Source of the DNA: Porphyromonadaceae bacterium UBA7332 | GTDB taxonomy: Bacteria; Bacteroidota; Bacteroidia; Bacteroidales; UBA7332 | Assembly: GCA_002471225.1 (NCBI GenBank) | Contig: DKPO01000009.1 | Coordinates: 1-33,834 of the forward strand | Reading direction: 5' to 3' | DNA length: 33,834 nt | Notes under the pieces: generated by a model | Told to the model about the DNA's origin: nothing | Seen by the model: the letters and a program-made list of their open reading frames with translations, nothing else | The model's database searches: none | Made by a program: the position numbers and the translations under genes | Shown: one piece after another, positions 1 through 7,540 of the stretch | How positions within the stretch are numbered: the stretch's first letter is position 1 | Layout of the letters: each line of letters begins with the position of its first letter

Positions 1-50
1 TTTTTCTTTTTCTTTTTTAATATTGTCTGTATTAATATCTTCTATATTAT

Positions 51-91
51 GTGCGACAAAGGGTGTGACAAACGGTTCGACAGACGGTCCG
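51..91 (-). repeat. 12-bp tandem repeat block B inside the decayed gene
   Basis: Read on the minus strand, about three and a half 12-bp units of the form NNNCCNTNTGTC encode GPSV, EPFV, TPFV, AH. It resembles block A at 196-243 and keeps the frame, as expected from replication slippage in a linker. Confidence 0.6.
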
Positions 92-195
92 ATTTTTTGA
101 TCGTTTACTGATGCCTCATGCTGTACTTCTAAATTTCCGCCAAAGACCCATCCACAAAAGGTTATAGAGGTATAAAACTGTGGATTTGCAGAAGG

Positions 196-243
196 ATTAC
201 CCGTTCGACCCACAGTTCGACTAACCGTCTGACAAACCGTCTG
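196..243 (-). repeat. 12-bp tandem repeat block A inside the decayed gene
   Basis: Read on the minus strand, four 12-bp units (CAGACGGTTTGT, CAGACGGTTAGT, CGAACTGTGGGT, CGAACGGGTAAT) encode QTVC, QTVS, RTVG, RTGN. In-frame short repeats of this kind are common in the linker of phage replication-organiser proteins. Confidence 0.65.
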
Positions 244-572
244 AGTGTTTGAAGGATCAATTTTTCGCTTCTTTTTGACCAAAATATTATGCTTTGCGAG
301 CTTGTCAAGAAACCGTCTTAGGAAGTGATCCGTCACCTTATATTTCTCCGCCATTTTCACGCACGAAAAGCATAATTTGTATTTTGCAGCTCAATATCAA
401 CCCCATACAGGTTATAGGTAGCTGGCTGATAGGGAGCACGCGCCATCAGATCGATTAAAACCATTGCTTCTTTATCGACAAGGCTCCGCCAAAGGGAGCT
501 AAAAAGCAGCTCTCTTAATATCGGAATAAAATTTCCATCGTAAAAAAATTGTTTGATTTTGGTTTTTTCTTT

Positions 573-595
573 GATCCTCTTCCGGAAAGAGGATC
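573..595. repeat. Perfect 9-bp inverted repeat (hairpin)
   Basis: GATCCTCTT, loop CCGGA, AAGAGGATC. A T run precedes it on the plus strand and no T run follows it on either strand, so it is not a normal terminator. It lies within the decayed gene just downstream of the palindrome array. Function unknown. Confidence 0.6.
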
Positions 596-713
596 GGTTT
601 CTGACTCTCGTTTTCGTATGTACCCGAAACAGTATACCGATGATTTCATTCGGGCCCTGAATGAAACCGTCTTATCATAGTTCGCCCAAATAGGCGAAAA
701 TAGTCCGCACACC

Positions 714-801
714 CATTTACATACGTACCAAAATATATTTAGATACGTATAAAAAAATATTTACATAGGTATCTAAATTATATTACATACGTATCTAAAT
801 T
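714..801. repeat. Four palindromic sites on an exact 22-bp period (iteron or operator array)
   Basis: Four 22-bp units have palindrome centres at 724.5, 746.5, 768.5 and 790.5. Their cores are ATACGTAC, ATACGTAT, ATAGGTAT and ATACGTAT, each flanked by TTTA(C/G) on the left and mostly (C)TAAAT on the right. The ideal site ATTTAGATACGTATCTAAAT is a perfect 20-bp palindrome. The spacing equals about two helical turns, so bound dimers would sit on one DNA face. The array abuts the first codons of the decayed minus-strand gene. The same motif and period recur at 28939-28982. It could be an operator array or iterons of an integrated replicon. Confidence 0.75.
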
Positions 802-854
802 CAATAGGATAGAATGCATTTCTCAAACTACGTAAAAAAACCTTCTACTCTCTT

Positions 855-926
855 TTATACTGGTATATATCTGTATGATAGAACGCTAACCTGAAGATAA
901 ACTTCTATCCATAATTCACGATTCAT
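855..926 (-). other. Short coding-like remnant, 23 codons
   Basis: Minus-strand frame MNRELWIEVYLQVSVLSYR... ending in TAA. Its composition looks protein-like rather than random, and it sits between other minus-strand remnants. Too short to assign; it may be a fragment of a decayed mobile-element gene or chance. Confidence 0.2.
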
Positions 927-980
927 TTAAATTACTACTCAATCTTTGTTTTTAAAAACTTCTTAAAGATAACATTTTAT

Positions 981-1208
981 TTAGACATATGCAAATTCAT
1001 AATCATCAAATACAACTCGAAACGGACGTTTTTCTAAATACATATCTAAGTCCGGATTAATTAACATCTATTTGATGATTTATTTTTTAAGTTTCATGAT
1101 CTTTTCACACAAATCAAATCTCCAATCAGCAGTCAGATTAAATATATAGATTATTAAATGATATTTTACACTTATATACAATGCATACATATTAAATTTA
1201 ACAATCAT
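981..1208 (-). pseudogene. Decayed small gene with two in-frame stops
   Basis: A single minus-strand frame runs from ATG at 1208 to TAA at 981-983, about 75 codons, interrupted by TAA (1080-1082) and TAG (1068-1070). The sequence around the stops reads DLCEKIMKLKK*IIK*MLI and continues NPDLDMYLEKRPFRVVFDDY then EFAYV. The part after the stops has strong coding character. Both stops are one C-to-T change from Gln codons (CAA, CAG), which would give a smooth reading frame. The product is not recognised. It fits the pattern of degraded mobile-element DNA at this end of the window. Confidence 0.35.
1001..1080. repeat. Nested inverted repeat
   Basis: The outer arms are a perfect 12-bp pair, AATCATCAAATA (1001-1012) and TATTTGATGATT (1069-1080). 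An inner pair is CGGAC (1023-1027) and GTCCG (1050-1054). On the plus strand the outer arm is followed at once by TATTTTTT. It overlaps the decayed frame 981-1208, so it may be coincidental; a structured RNA is the alternative. Confidence 0.4.
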
Positions 1209-1664
1209 AGTTAAACACAAATATTTTCTTGTATTTTATTTAAGTCTGCTATACATTGCAAATAATAATACTTCAACAGTCATTTATTGATCCTGTTACA
1301 TTATCAAACATATAGAAAATCAAAATATTAATCTTACAATAACTTATGGAAGTTCGTAGCATATTTCTGATCATCCTATTTACATCAGGATCGATTTATC
1401 TAATCTATGATAATATACGGTTATACACTAAAGTAAAAAAAGCTCTCATCCAGCTCTGCTAAAAGAAAGAATGAGAAGCAATTACTTTTTACTAGTGATT
1501 TTAATTGCTGCTATTTGCGATAAATTTTAATTCTATACAGATAGAAATGAAATTTATTATATCACATAATAGATCTGATTAAAAGTCATGAAAGATATTC
1601 ATAAGTTTCTACCGCCTTCGTGCCTTATCATATCTCACCTCATATAACTGGTGAAACGGCACTA
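1209..1664. other. AT-rich intergenic stretch with only a possible tiny membrane ORF
   Basis: No gene of normal size in any frame, no tRNA-like structure and no clear promoter was seen. The only candidates are the short hydrophobic frames at 1346-1462 and 1471-1530 on the plus strand. Confidence 0.5.
1346..1462 (+). CDS. Possible 38-residue single-span membrane peptide
   Basis: ATG at 1346 to TAA at 1460-1462. It has a hydrophobic span near residues 5-21 (SIFLIILFTSGSIYLIY) followed by a basic tail (KVKK). A second tiny hydrophobic frame of 19 codons follows at 1471-1530 (MRSNYFLLVILIAAI...). No promoter box or recognisable relative was seen, and in such AT-rich DNA a frame of this size can occur by chance. 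It could be a small membrane protein, a toxin-like peptide or a remnant. Confidence 0.2.
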   Translation: MEVRSIFLIILFTSGSIYLIYDNIRLYTKVKKALIQLC

Positions 1665-1707
1665 ATATAAAAACAAAAGCCTCCGGTTTATAAACAACCG
1701 GAGACTT
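1665..1707 (-). terminator. Rho-independent terminator of the small membrane protein gene
   Basis: An 11-bp stem, AGCCTCCGGTT (1678-1688) with AACCGGAGACT (1696-1706), has one A/C mismatch. Read on the minus strand it is followed by TTTGTTTTTA. It lies just past the stop of the gene at 1721-1969. Confidence 0.85.
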
Positions 1708-1720
1708 CTGTTTCATATCA

Positions 1721-1969
1721 TTAAGCATCTAAATAGAATGATTTGATTAAGTATAATAATGCAAATAGCACAATAATTACAACAATAATCAGCCAAAAGT
1801 GATTTCCTTTTTTAGCCGGATGATCATCATCCGGTGAAGCACCCTGAACTTCATCACCTAATATTACATTATTCTCATTACTCAGTTCTTCGTCTGAAAG
1901 ATTATCCTCTATAGGTATAATTTCCTTTTCATCGGGTTTTGTCTTTGATGGATTATCATTAGGATTCAT
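1721..1969 (-). CDS. Small acidic protein with C-terminal membrane anchor, unknown function
   Basis: 82 residues. The first 50 or so are rich in Asp, Glu, Asn and Pro and look disordered. They are followed by a short Lys/His linker and one strongly hydrophobic helix (HFWLIIVVIIVLFALLYLI), ending four to eight residues later. There is no signal peptide, so a tail-anchored inner-membrane protein with a cytoplasmic acidic domain is likely. A TAnnTTTG promoter box lies 36 bp upstream and a terminator follows directly, so it is a one-gene unit. Not recognised as a named family; no function can be given. Confidence 0.75.
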   Translation of the reverse strand: MNPNDNPSKTKPDEKEIIPIEDNLSDEELSNENNVILGDEVQGASPDDDHPAKKGNHFWLIIVVIIVLFALLYLIKSFYLDA

Positions 1970-2004
1970 AATTATTCTAATTTAATGATTACTTGCTTTT
2001 TAAA

Positions 2005-2012
2005 CAAATCTA
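2005..2012 (-). promoter_or_regulatory. -7 box of the small membrane protein gene
   Basis: TAGATTTG on the minus strand matches the Bacteroidota TAnnTTTG box, 36 bp before the ATG. No good -33 TTTG at the usual distance. Confidence 0.45.
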
Positions 2013-2056
2013 TTATTTAGAAGTTCAATAAAATCCGTTCATTATCATATATTACC

Positions 2057-4195
2057 TTATTTAGACCTTTCATTCATCAAATAAGGCAAGTCTGATGATC
2101 TATAAACCCATTTACCCGGAGTGTAATCAAAGCGATTTTGATTGTTTAATTCATTAACAAATTCTTGATTTTTGAAGTAGCTCAAATCAAAAAGTCCGGC
2201 CTGGCTTCTTGGAATACCAATTGAAGTGTCATATTGATTTTGCCACCTTACTCCGTAAAAAGCGTCAACAACAGACTGTTCATCCTTTTTACCCACTACA
2301 GCACCAATACCAGAATTAACACCATCCATATCCATTAAAATTGCCGTAATTGAAAATACATTCTTTACACTTGAATTCCTTAATTGACCTACGATTCCAC
2401 CTGTGTAAAATGTAGAATTCCATGCTGTATAACCTCCATTATGCCGATTATAACAATCCGAGATTACTCCATTATCCAATTCGCCTACAACTCCTCCAGT
2501 TACAGAAGCTCTTTGCTGCTCTATTCTTACATCAACAGAAGAATCTTCAATACGTGTGTTACGTGCATAAGCAACAATACCACCCATCCAATCGGCCTTA
2601 GTCTCTATACGCCCATGCAAATGAACCTTCTTTATAATACAATCATCCGTAAAGCCCCAGAAACCCGCATAGTAATAATTTGCATCCCAGTTTGAGTTTA
2701 ATCTAAAATTACGAATTCTGTATCCATTCCCATCAAAGACTCCTCTAAACGGATATATATTATCCCCTAACGGCTCCCAATAACGAAGAGTACTTAGATC
2801 CAGATCTCTCATCTGTCTATAGTTTCGCCCTTCATAGTTTGCCTGATAGAAAGTTTGTATATTCTTTAATTGTTTTAAATTATACAAATCATATGGATCT
2901 TTTGATGATCCGTCACCTTGAGTCTCCATATCTCTACTGAAAATAACGGCATCATAGCCTTGAAATGTATATCCGACTTCTCCTTCGAATAAAATAGTAT
3001 GTTGTGCATCAAAAAACTCTATATAATTAAGAAAACTACCCGGATTGGATGTATAATTTAAATATAAAGAGGCTTTATTCTTCAGTTTAAGATCAGTTAT
3101 AAAAACCCCCTTATTCAGACGGACCGCCTTTATCTTACTCCATAACTCTTCTTTGCCGTCAACTAAATGAATAACAAATTCATTATCATCCAGAGATTCA
3201 ACTCTGGGATCCTCAAGATAAACTTCTCTAATCTTCAATCCGATTCGATACCAATGATTACGTTTTATATTAAAATCACTCGTTGCATTTGAACCCGGAT
3301 ATATACGAAAAGAAACTTTCTTATCTTTATAGAATCCCTTCAACTCTATATACATGGCACTTTGTGGTGCATTATTCTTATTTTTATCCTCTGCTGATAC
3401 AATACCCGAATTTTGCCCTTTCTGATTTTCAGGAATAAACAATACTACCTGCCCCACTTGATTACTTAATGAAATATTCAACTCCTGATAATCTACCTCA
3501 GAGTTTTGTTTTTCCTCCTTGTAATGCAGACGCTTAGGCATATTATACAGACGCAATTCATGTACCTGAAAACCCGACTCCTGCAATACCTCATAGTCAA
3601 CTATCAGTTTACTACAAAGACGATTCAACTTAAATCGTCCTAAGGTGTGATCCTTAGCCTCTGCTATATCAACATTGGATTGATGGGCATAGAATGGTAA
3701 TTTATCATCATAATACAGCGTTTTGTATTCATATGATAACTTATCCCAATCATTTTGACTTTGTAAAACGGGTAAGTATTTATCATTATCAGCAACAAAC
3801 AGATAAACAGATTGATTAGATCCGGCTTTTAATCCAGCATCAAAGCTGGTAACCTTATCATAATTCAGACTAAGATCAAAAGGCTGGGTTTTATGATATA
3901 ATAATCCTTGTGAGTCAAATTGATATATAACACCTCTTAAAGAATTACTATTTTTCGTTGCTAACGGATCTGACGGTTGCTCTTTGGGATAATACAACCA
4001 ATCGGATTCTTTCAACTCGACAGATCGAGTTTCTGAAAGTCCATTTAATAAATCCGGAAACTCAAATTGAAGACTTGTTTTTATTATTTTGTCATTATCT
4101 TCTTTATCCTCCCAATTTACATCATCATTTATACAAGATGATAAAATCAGCATATTAAAGTAAACAAAAAAAGTAATGTAGTTTTTTAATCTCAT
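2057..4195 (-). CDS. Surface lipoprotein with fimbrillin-like N-terminus and GLUG repeats
   Basis: 712 residues from the ATG at 4195. That start puts a lipoprotein signal first (MRLKNYITFFVYFNMLILSSC, lipobox Cys about residue 21). A longer frame from 4246 would add 17 residues and spoil the signal. The first half resembles the Mfa/FimB-like fimbrillin family (beta-rich, NRLCSKLIVDYEVL segment). The C-terminal 250 residues hold several GLUG-type units: GVFDGNGYRIRNF, MGGIVAYARNTRIEDS, GGVVGELDNGVISDCYN, GGIVGQLRNSSVKNV. Such proteins are exported, lipid-anchored and surface-exposed adhesins or fimbrial tip components, so an adhesin role is inferred. It has a strong promoter at 4385-4416 and a leader of about 180 nt. 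Confidence 0.7.
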   Translation of the reverse strand: MRLKNYITFFVYFNMLILSSCINDDVNWEDKEDNDKIIKTSLQFEFPDLLNGLSETRSVELKESDWLYYPKEQPSDPLATKNSNSLRGVIYQFDSQGLLYHKTQPFDLSLNYDKVTSFDAGLKAGSNQSVYLFVADNDKYLPVLQSQNDWDKLSYEYKTLYYDDKLPFYAHQSNVDIAEAKDHTLGRFKLNRLCSKLIVDYEVLQESGFQVHELRLYNMPKRLHYKEEKQNSEVDYQELNISLSNQVGQVVLFIPENQKGQNSGIVSAEDKNKNNAPQSAMYIELKGFYKDKKVSFRIYPGSNATSDFNIKRNHWYRIGLKIREVYLEDPRVESLDDNEFVIHLVDGKEELWSKIKAVRLNKGVFITDLKLKNKASLYLNYTSNPGSFLNYIEFFDAQHTILFEGEVGYTFQGYDAVIFSRDMETQGDGSSKDPYDLYNLKQLKNIQTFYQANYEGRNYRQMRDLDLSTLRYWEPLGDNIYPFRGVFDGNGYRIRNFRLNSNWDANYYYAGFWGFTDDCIIKKVHLHGRIETKADWMGGIVAYARNTRIEDSSVDVRIEQQRASVTGGVVGELDNGVISDCYNRHNGGYTAWNSTFYTGGIVGQLRNSSVKNVFSITAILMDMDGVNSGIGAVVGKKDEQSVVDAFYGVRWQNQYDTSIGIPRSQAGLFDLSYFKNQEFVNELNNQNRFDYTPGKWVYRSSDLPYLMNERSK

Positions 4196-4227
4196 TTTCT
4201 CGTATTTTACTAATATAAAATAAATAC

Positions 4228-4300
4228 TGAGCATTCGCTCAACCATCTACTTCCTGATATTTTTTGATATAAAAGAATAAGGCTCTATATGATCGCCTTA
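4228..4300 (-). promoter_or_regulatory. Structured 5' leader of the fimbrillin-like lipoprotein gene
   Basis: The predicted transcript start near 4380 leaves about 180 nt before the ATG at 4195. The leader contains a stem ATAAGGC/GCCTTAT with an 11-nt loop followed by TCTTTTAT, and a second stem TGAGC-GAAT-GCTCA close to the start. These could act as an attenuator or translation switch; no known riboswitch was recognised. Confidence 0.3.
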
Positions 4301-4384
4301 TATTTATCCACAATAAATGTGTAAGCAATATATTATTTTCAATTTTCCTCAAAAGTCAACACGCACATTAAATAATGTACCGCA

Positions 4385-4416
4385 CAAATGTAACACTTAT
4401 TACTTAGTATCACAAA
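4385..4416 (-). promoter_or_regulatory. Promoter of the fimbrillin-like lipoprotein gene
   Basis: On the minus strand TTTG, 20 bp, TACATTTG: a full match to the Bacteroidota -33/-7 consensus. The next ATG giving a sensible signal peptide is about 190 bp downstream. Confidence 0.7.
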
Positions 4417-4557
4417 TTTATCCGCACAACCCAACTATCATCCTTTCAGTTATTGATAATACAGATGTTTCTATATTCAATCTTTCGGACACGATAAACA
4501 GTGATATTCTTTGCTTATTTTTTTCTGAAAACATATGAGATACACTTGAATATTAAC

Positions 4558-4565
4558 TATTTTTG
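4558..4565 (+). promoter_or_regulatory. -7 box of the fucosidase gene
   Basis: TATTTTTG fits TAnnTTTG and lies 43 bp before the ATG at 4609. The -33 element is not clear. The rest of the 4196-4608 interval between the divergent genes shows no other gene. Confidence 0.45.
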
Positions 4566-4608
4566 CGAACATAAGAATTTATCAATCAAACTCAAAACAC
4601 AATTAATC

Positions 4609-7005
4609 ATGAATCAAACCTACCTAAGAAGTTTATGCATAGCCTTAATTTCTTTAGTCTTCATTTACCCTTCTTTATCAAATCCTAAAAGAACACTGCG
4701 ATTATGGTATGATCGTCCGGCAAACGTCAACGAAAAAGATCGTACAATGGATGATAAGTTTAATGAATCGTCCTGGCTGGATGCTTTACCGATAGGGAAT
4801 GGCTATCTGGGGGCTATGGTATACGGGGGAGCCGATACCGAAAGAATACAGCTTAACGAAAAGACTCTCTGGTCGGGGAGCTATTCAGACAGCGATAATC
4901 CGGATGCCTATGAAAACCTTGAAACTATTCAGGACCTTCTAAATAAAGGCTTATTCAAGCAAGGTTCGGATTTAGCCATGAGTACTTTTAAATGCAAAGG
5001 TCCGGGATCCGGTTATGGCTTCGCAGCTAAAAATAAAGCTCCGTACGGAAGCTTTCAAACATTAGGTGATCTGTGGCTTGAGTTTGATCAAAAAGGCGAT
5101 ATCAGAAACTATCACCGCGAATTAGATCTTAATAAAGGCATTATACGTGTTAGCTATACGCAAGGGAATAATGATTTCACTCGTGAATATTTCATCAGTT
5201 ATCCGGACAATGCAATGGTCATACGCATTAAATCGAAGTTACCTCATAGCTATAAAGCCTATCTGAATCGTCCGGAACGCTCTAAAAGCAAAATCGACAA
5301 CAACACTATTTTAATGTCCGGAACTTTAGATAGTTATCAGAATACAGACGGAATGAGTTATTGGGCTCGCTTGGGAGCATCAAGTAATAAGGGTAAAATA
5401 TCTTATGAACAAGACTCTTTGTTAATCATTAAGGACACAAAAGAGAGTATTCTTATTCTGACGGCAGAAACGAATTATCAGCTTAAATATAAAGATTATA
5501 TAAACAAAAATCATACAGATCAGACATTAAGCCGCATAAATAAGATCAGGAATCAGGGATATCAAACGTCTTTGAAGAAACATACGAATGATTATCAGCA
5601 GTTATTCAACAGAGTTTCTTTTTCGCTTAATTCTGAGGAGCCAGATACAATACCGACAGATCGTAGAGTCAATCGATTTAAAAAACAAAGAAACGACAAA
5701 TATCTGCAAGAACTATATTATCAGTATGGACGATATCTGCTGATTGCCTCATCACGTCCAGGTAGTTTACCTGCTAATTTACAAGGCATATGGAGCAATA
5801 AACTTCAAACCGCATGGAATGGCGATTATCATGCTAATATCAATGTACAAATGAACTACTGGCCTGCTGAAATTACTAATTTATCAGAACTACATTTACC
5901 CTTATGCGATTTAATTGAATCTTTAGTTGAACCGGGACAGCGTACGGCACAAGTTCACTATAAGACCAATGGATGGTGTATGCATCCGATCACTAATGTG
6001 TGGGGATATACGGCTCCTGGCGAAGGAGGTTTGTGGGGAATACATATCGGAGCTGCGGGATGGTTATGCCAGCATCTTTGGGAGCATTATGACTTTAGCC
6101 GGGACACAACTTTCCTTAAACGTATATATCCGGTTCTGCTAAATGCTTCTTTATTCTATTTAGATTGGTTAAAGTATGACCCTAAGACAGGAGAATATCT
6201 ATCCGGACCTTCGGCATCTCCGGAAAATGCATTTATTGCACCTGATGGAACGAACAGTGCCATTTGCATGGCTCCGGCTCATGACCAGCAAATTATTCAC
6301 GAACTATTTGAAAACACTCTTAAAGCTGCTGAAATTCTTAATCTGAATGATAGTACTACAAACAAAATTAAGCAGACTTTGCCTCAACTTGCAAAGAGTA
6401 AAATAGGTAAAGATGGTAGATTGATGGAGTGGAACGAAGAATTTGGAGAAGTTGAACCGGGACATCGCCATATGTCTCATTTATACGCCCTTCATCCGGG
6501 TAATCAGATTAATGAAACGACTCCTGATCTGATGGAAGCTGCACGCAAATCCATTGATTTCCGGTTAGCAAACGGAGGAGGACATACAGGTTGGAGCATG
6601 GCTTGGTTAATCAATATGAGAGCTCGTTTAGGTCAGGGAGAGGAAGCTCTGGATTCGTACAATAGCTTATTGGCAAAATGTACTCTTAATAATCTGTTTG
6701 ACAACCATGGCCCGTTCCAGATTGATGGAAACTTTGGCGGAACCGCAGGCGTCACTGAAATGCTTTTACAAAGTCATGCCGACAATATAAGTTTATTGCC
6801 TGCTCTCCCACAAGATTGGGCAGAAGGTTCAATATCGGGACTTGTCGCAAGAGGAGGATATGTTATAGATATCAAATGGGATAAAAGCTTAGTGACCTAC
6901 GCTCGCATAAAAGCTAAAACGGCCGGTCAGGCTCAGTTCAAAATAAACGGCAAAGTGTACAACCTAACCTTCAAGCCTAATGAGATAAAGGAAATCAAAT
7001 TATAA
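4609..7005 (+). CDS. Secreted GH95 alpha-L-fucosidase
   Basis: 798 residues from the ATG at 4609, which begins a signal peptide (MNQTYLRSLCIALISLVFIY...); the frame is open to 4501 but the upstream part has no export signal. The body is a full-length glycoside hydrolase family 95 enzyme that removes alpha-1,2-linked L-fucose, or related galactose, from host or plant glycans by inversion. Family landmarks: PIGNGYLGAMVYGG near 60, HANINVQMNYW at 408-418 with Asn410 and Asn412, PSASPEN with Glu539 as probable general acid, HRHMSHLYALHPG near 620, and QIDGNFGG with Asp706 as probable base. The (alpha/alpha)6 barrel is complete. The product is probably periplasmic. The gene stands alone, without SusC/D partners, divergent from the surface lipoprotein. 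Confidence 0.93.
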   Translation: MNQTYLRSLCIALISLVFIYPSLSNPKRTLRLWYDRPANVNEKDRTMDDKFNESSWLDALPIGNGYLGAMVYGGADTERIQLNEKTLWSGSYSDSDNPDAYENLETIQDLLNKGLFKQGSDLAMSTFKCKGPGSGYGFAAKNKAPYGSFQTLGDLWLEFDQKGDIRNYHRELDLNKGIIRVSYTQGNNDFTREYFISYPDNAMVIRIKSKLPHSYKAYLNRPERSKSKIDNNTILMSGTLDSYQNTDGMSYWARLGASSNKGKISYEQDSLLIIKDTKESILILTAETNYQLKYKDYINKNHTDQTLSRINKIRNQGYQTSLKKHTNDYQQLFNRVSFSLNSEEPDTIPTDRRVNRFKKQRNDKYLQELYYQYGRYLLIASSRPGSLPANLQGIWSNKLQTAWNGDYHANINVQMNYWPAEITNLSELHLPLCDLIESLVEPGQRTAQVHYKTNGWCMHPITNVWGYTAPGEGGLWGIHIGAAGWLCQHLWEHYDFSRDTTFLKRIYPVLLNASLFYLDWLKYDPKTGEYLSGPSASPENAFIAPDGTNSAICMAPAHDQQIIHELFENTLKAAEILNLNDSTTNKIKQTLPQLAKSKIGKDGRLMEWNEEFGEVEPGHRHMSHLYALHPGNQINETTPDLMEAARKSIDFRLANGGGHTGWSMAWLINMRARLGQGEEALDSYNSLLAKCTLNNLFDNHGPFQIDGNFGGTAGVTEMLLQSHADNISLLPALPQDWAEGSISGLVARGGYVIDIKWDKSLVTYARIKAKTAGQAQFKINGKVYNLTFKPNEIKEIKL

Positions 7006-7009
7006 TATC

Positions 7010-7052
7010 AAAAAAAAGCAGGTTATGATAAAACATATCATAACCTGCTTTG
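7010..7052. terminator. Bidirectional terminator between convergent genes
   Basis: A perfect 13-bp stem GCAGGTTATGATA / TATCATAACCTGC with a 5-nt loop. It has an A run on the left, serving the minus-strand gene, and TTTG on the right. Confidence 0.85.
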
Positions 7053-7075
7053 CTATATCTAAGATTATTTGGTGT

Positions 7076-7471
7076 TTATTCGTGTGCGCCCGAAACATAA
7101 ACCCATAATCCATTTTCTCTTTCAAAATAAGAATTTTCTAATATCTGTTCTACACGACCATTTTCAAAATAAACGGCTCTAAACTTAACAAACCCCTGAT
7201 TGTCAAGCTCTCCACCATCCTCTTTACTAATAATCTCGAGCTTAACCCACTTCACAGATTTAGCCCAATGCTTTATTGATATTTTCTCTTTAATATTTCT
7301 TGTTTTGGAGTGCCAACTCTTCATCAGATATTCAGCATTACCTAATGTGAAAGCCGTATAACGTGAACGCATAAGCTTCTCTGCTGTTGAGGCAGGTATT
7401 ACTCCTTCTATAATAGCTCCGCAACAATCTTTATAATTCAATGAAGAGCCACAAGGACAAAAGTTCTGCAT
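7076..7471 (-). CDS. YchJ-like SEC-C motif protein
   Basis: 131 residues. The N-terminus is a zinc-binding SEC-C motif (CPCGSSLNYKDCCG, residues 5-18). The remainder has the NTF2-like fold of the YchJ/UPF0225 family (MRSRYTAFTLGNAEYLMKSWH, then ...FVKFRAVYFENG...). E. coli YchJ has a second, C-terminal SEC-C copy that is absent here. Biochemical role unknown; the SEC-C module binds zinc and can contact nucleic acid or ribosomes in other proteins. Single gene with its own -7 box and a shared terminator. Confidence 0.88.
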   Translation of the reverse strand: MQNFCPCGSSLNYKDCCGAIIEGVIPASTAEKLMRSRYTAFTLGNAEYLMKSWHSKTRNIKEKISIKHWAKSVKWVKLEIISKEDGGELDNQGFVKFRAVYFENGRVEQILENSYFERENGLWVYVSGAHE

Positions 7472-7532
7472 ATTTTAGATTTTAGTTTATAAACTGTTTT
7501 AATACAATTCTGAATATTCAGTCAAATTATCA

Positions 7533-7540
7533 CAAAGATA
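7533..7540 (-). promoter_or_regulatory. -7 box of the YchJ-like gene
   Basis: TATCTTTG on the minus strand, 61 bp before the ATG. No clear -33 TTTG. Confidence 0.45.

Larger units (their letters stand above)
1..716 (-). pseudogene. Decayed replisome-organiser-like HTH gene, left-truncated by the window
   Basis: No intact frame, but clear coding signal. From about 566 to 390 one minus-strand frame reads ...FYDGNFIPILRELLFSS LWRSLVDKEAMVL..., the usual N-terminal layout of phage/plasmid replisome-organiser (DnaD/DnaT-like) proteins. It stops at 357-359. The continuation (LCFSCVKMAEKYKVTDHFL, then a basic stretch) is in another frame, open from 390 to the left edge, so an indel lies between 390 and 357. 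An ATG at 352-354 could restart translation. The second part is a winged-helix-like segment followed by low-complexity four-residue repeats and a Lys/Glu-rich end, also typical of these proteins. Upstream of about 570 the coding signal breaks up further. Family assignment is from pattern recognition only. The gene lies directly downstream of the 22-bp palindrome array and is probably a mobile-element remnant. Confidence 0.5.

Noticed and set aside
573..595. Hairpin as a terminator
   Set aside because: No T run follows the stem on either strand.
515..712. 65-residue minus-strand frame starting MCGLF
   Set aside because: It overlaps the better coding frame of the decayed replication gene and looks like an alternate-frame reading; low complexity and no family feel.
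714..801. CRISPR array
   Set aside because: The 22-bp units are contiguous, palindromic and lack unique spacers.
4317..4538. 73-residue plus-strand frame upstream of the fucosidase
   Set aside because: It lies over the divergent promoter and leader, has random composition and no supporting signal.
4501..4608. N-terminal extension of the fucosidase to 4501
   Set aside because: It would place 36 residues before the signal peptide and overlap the -7 box at 4558-4565.
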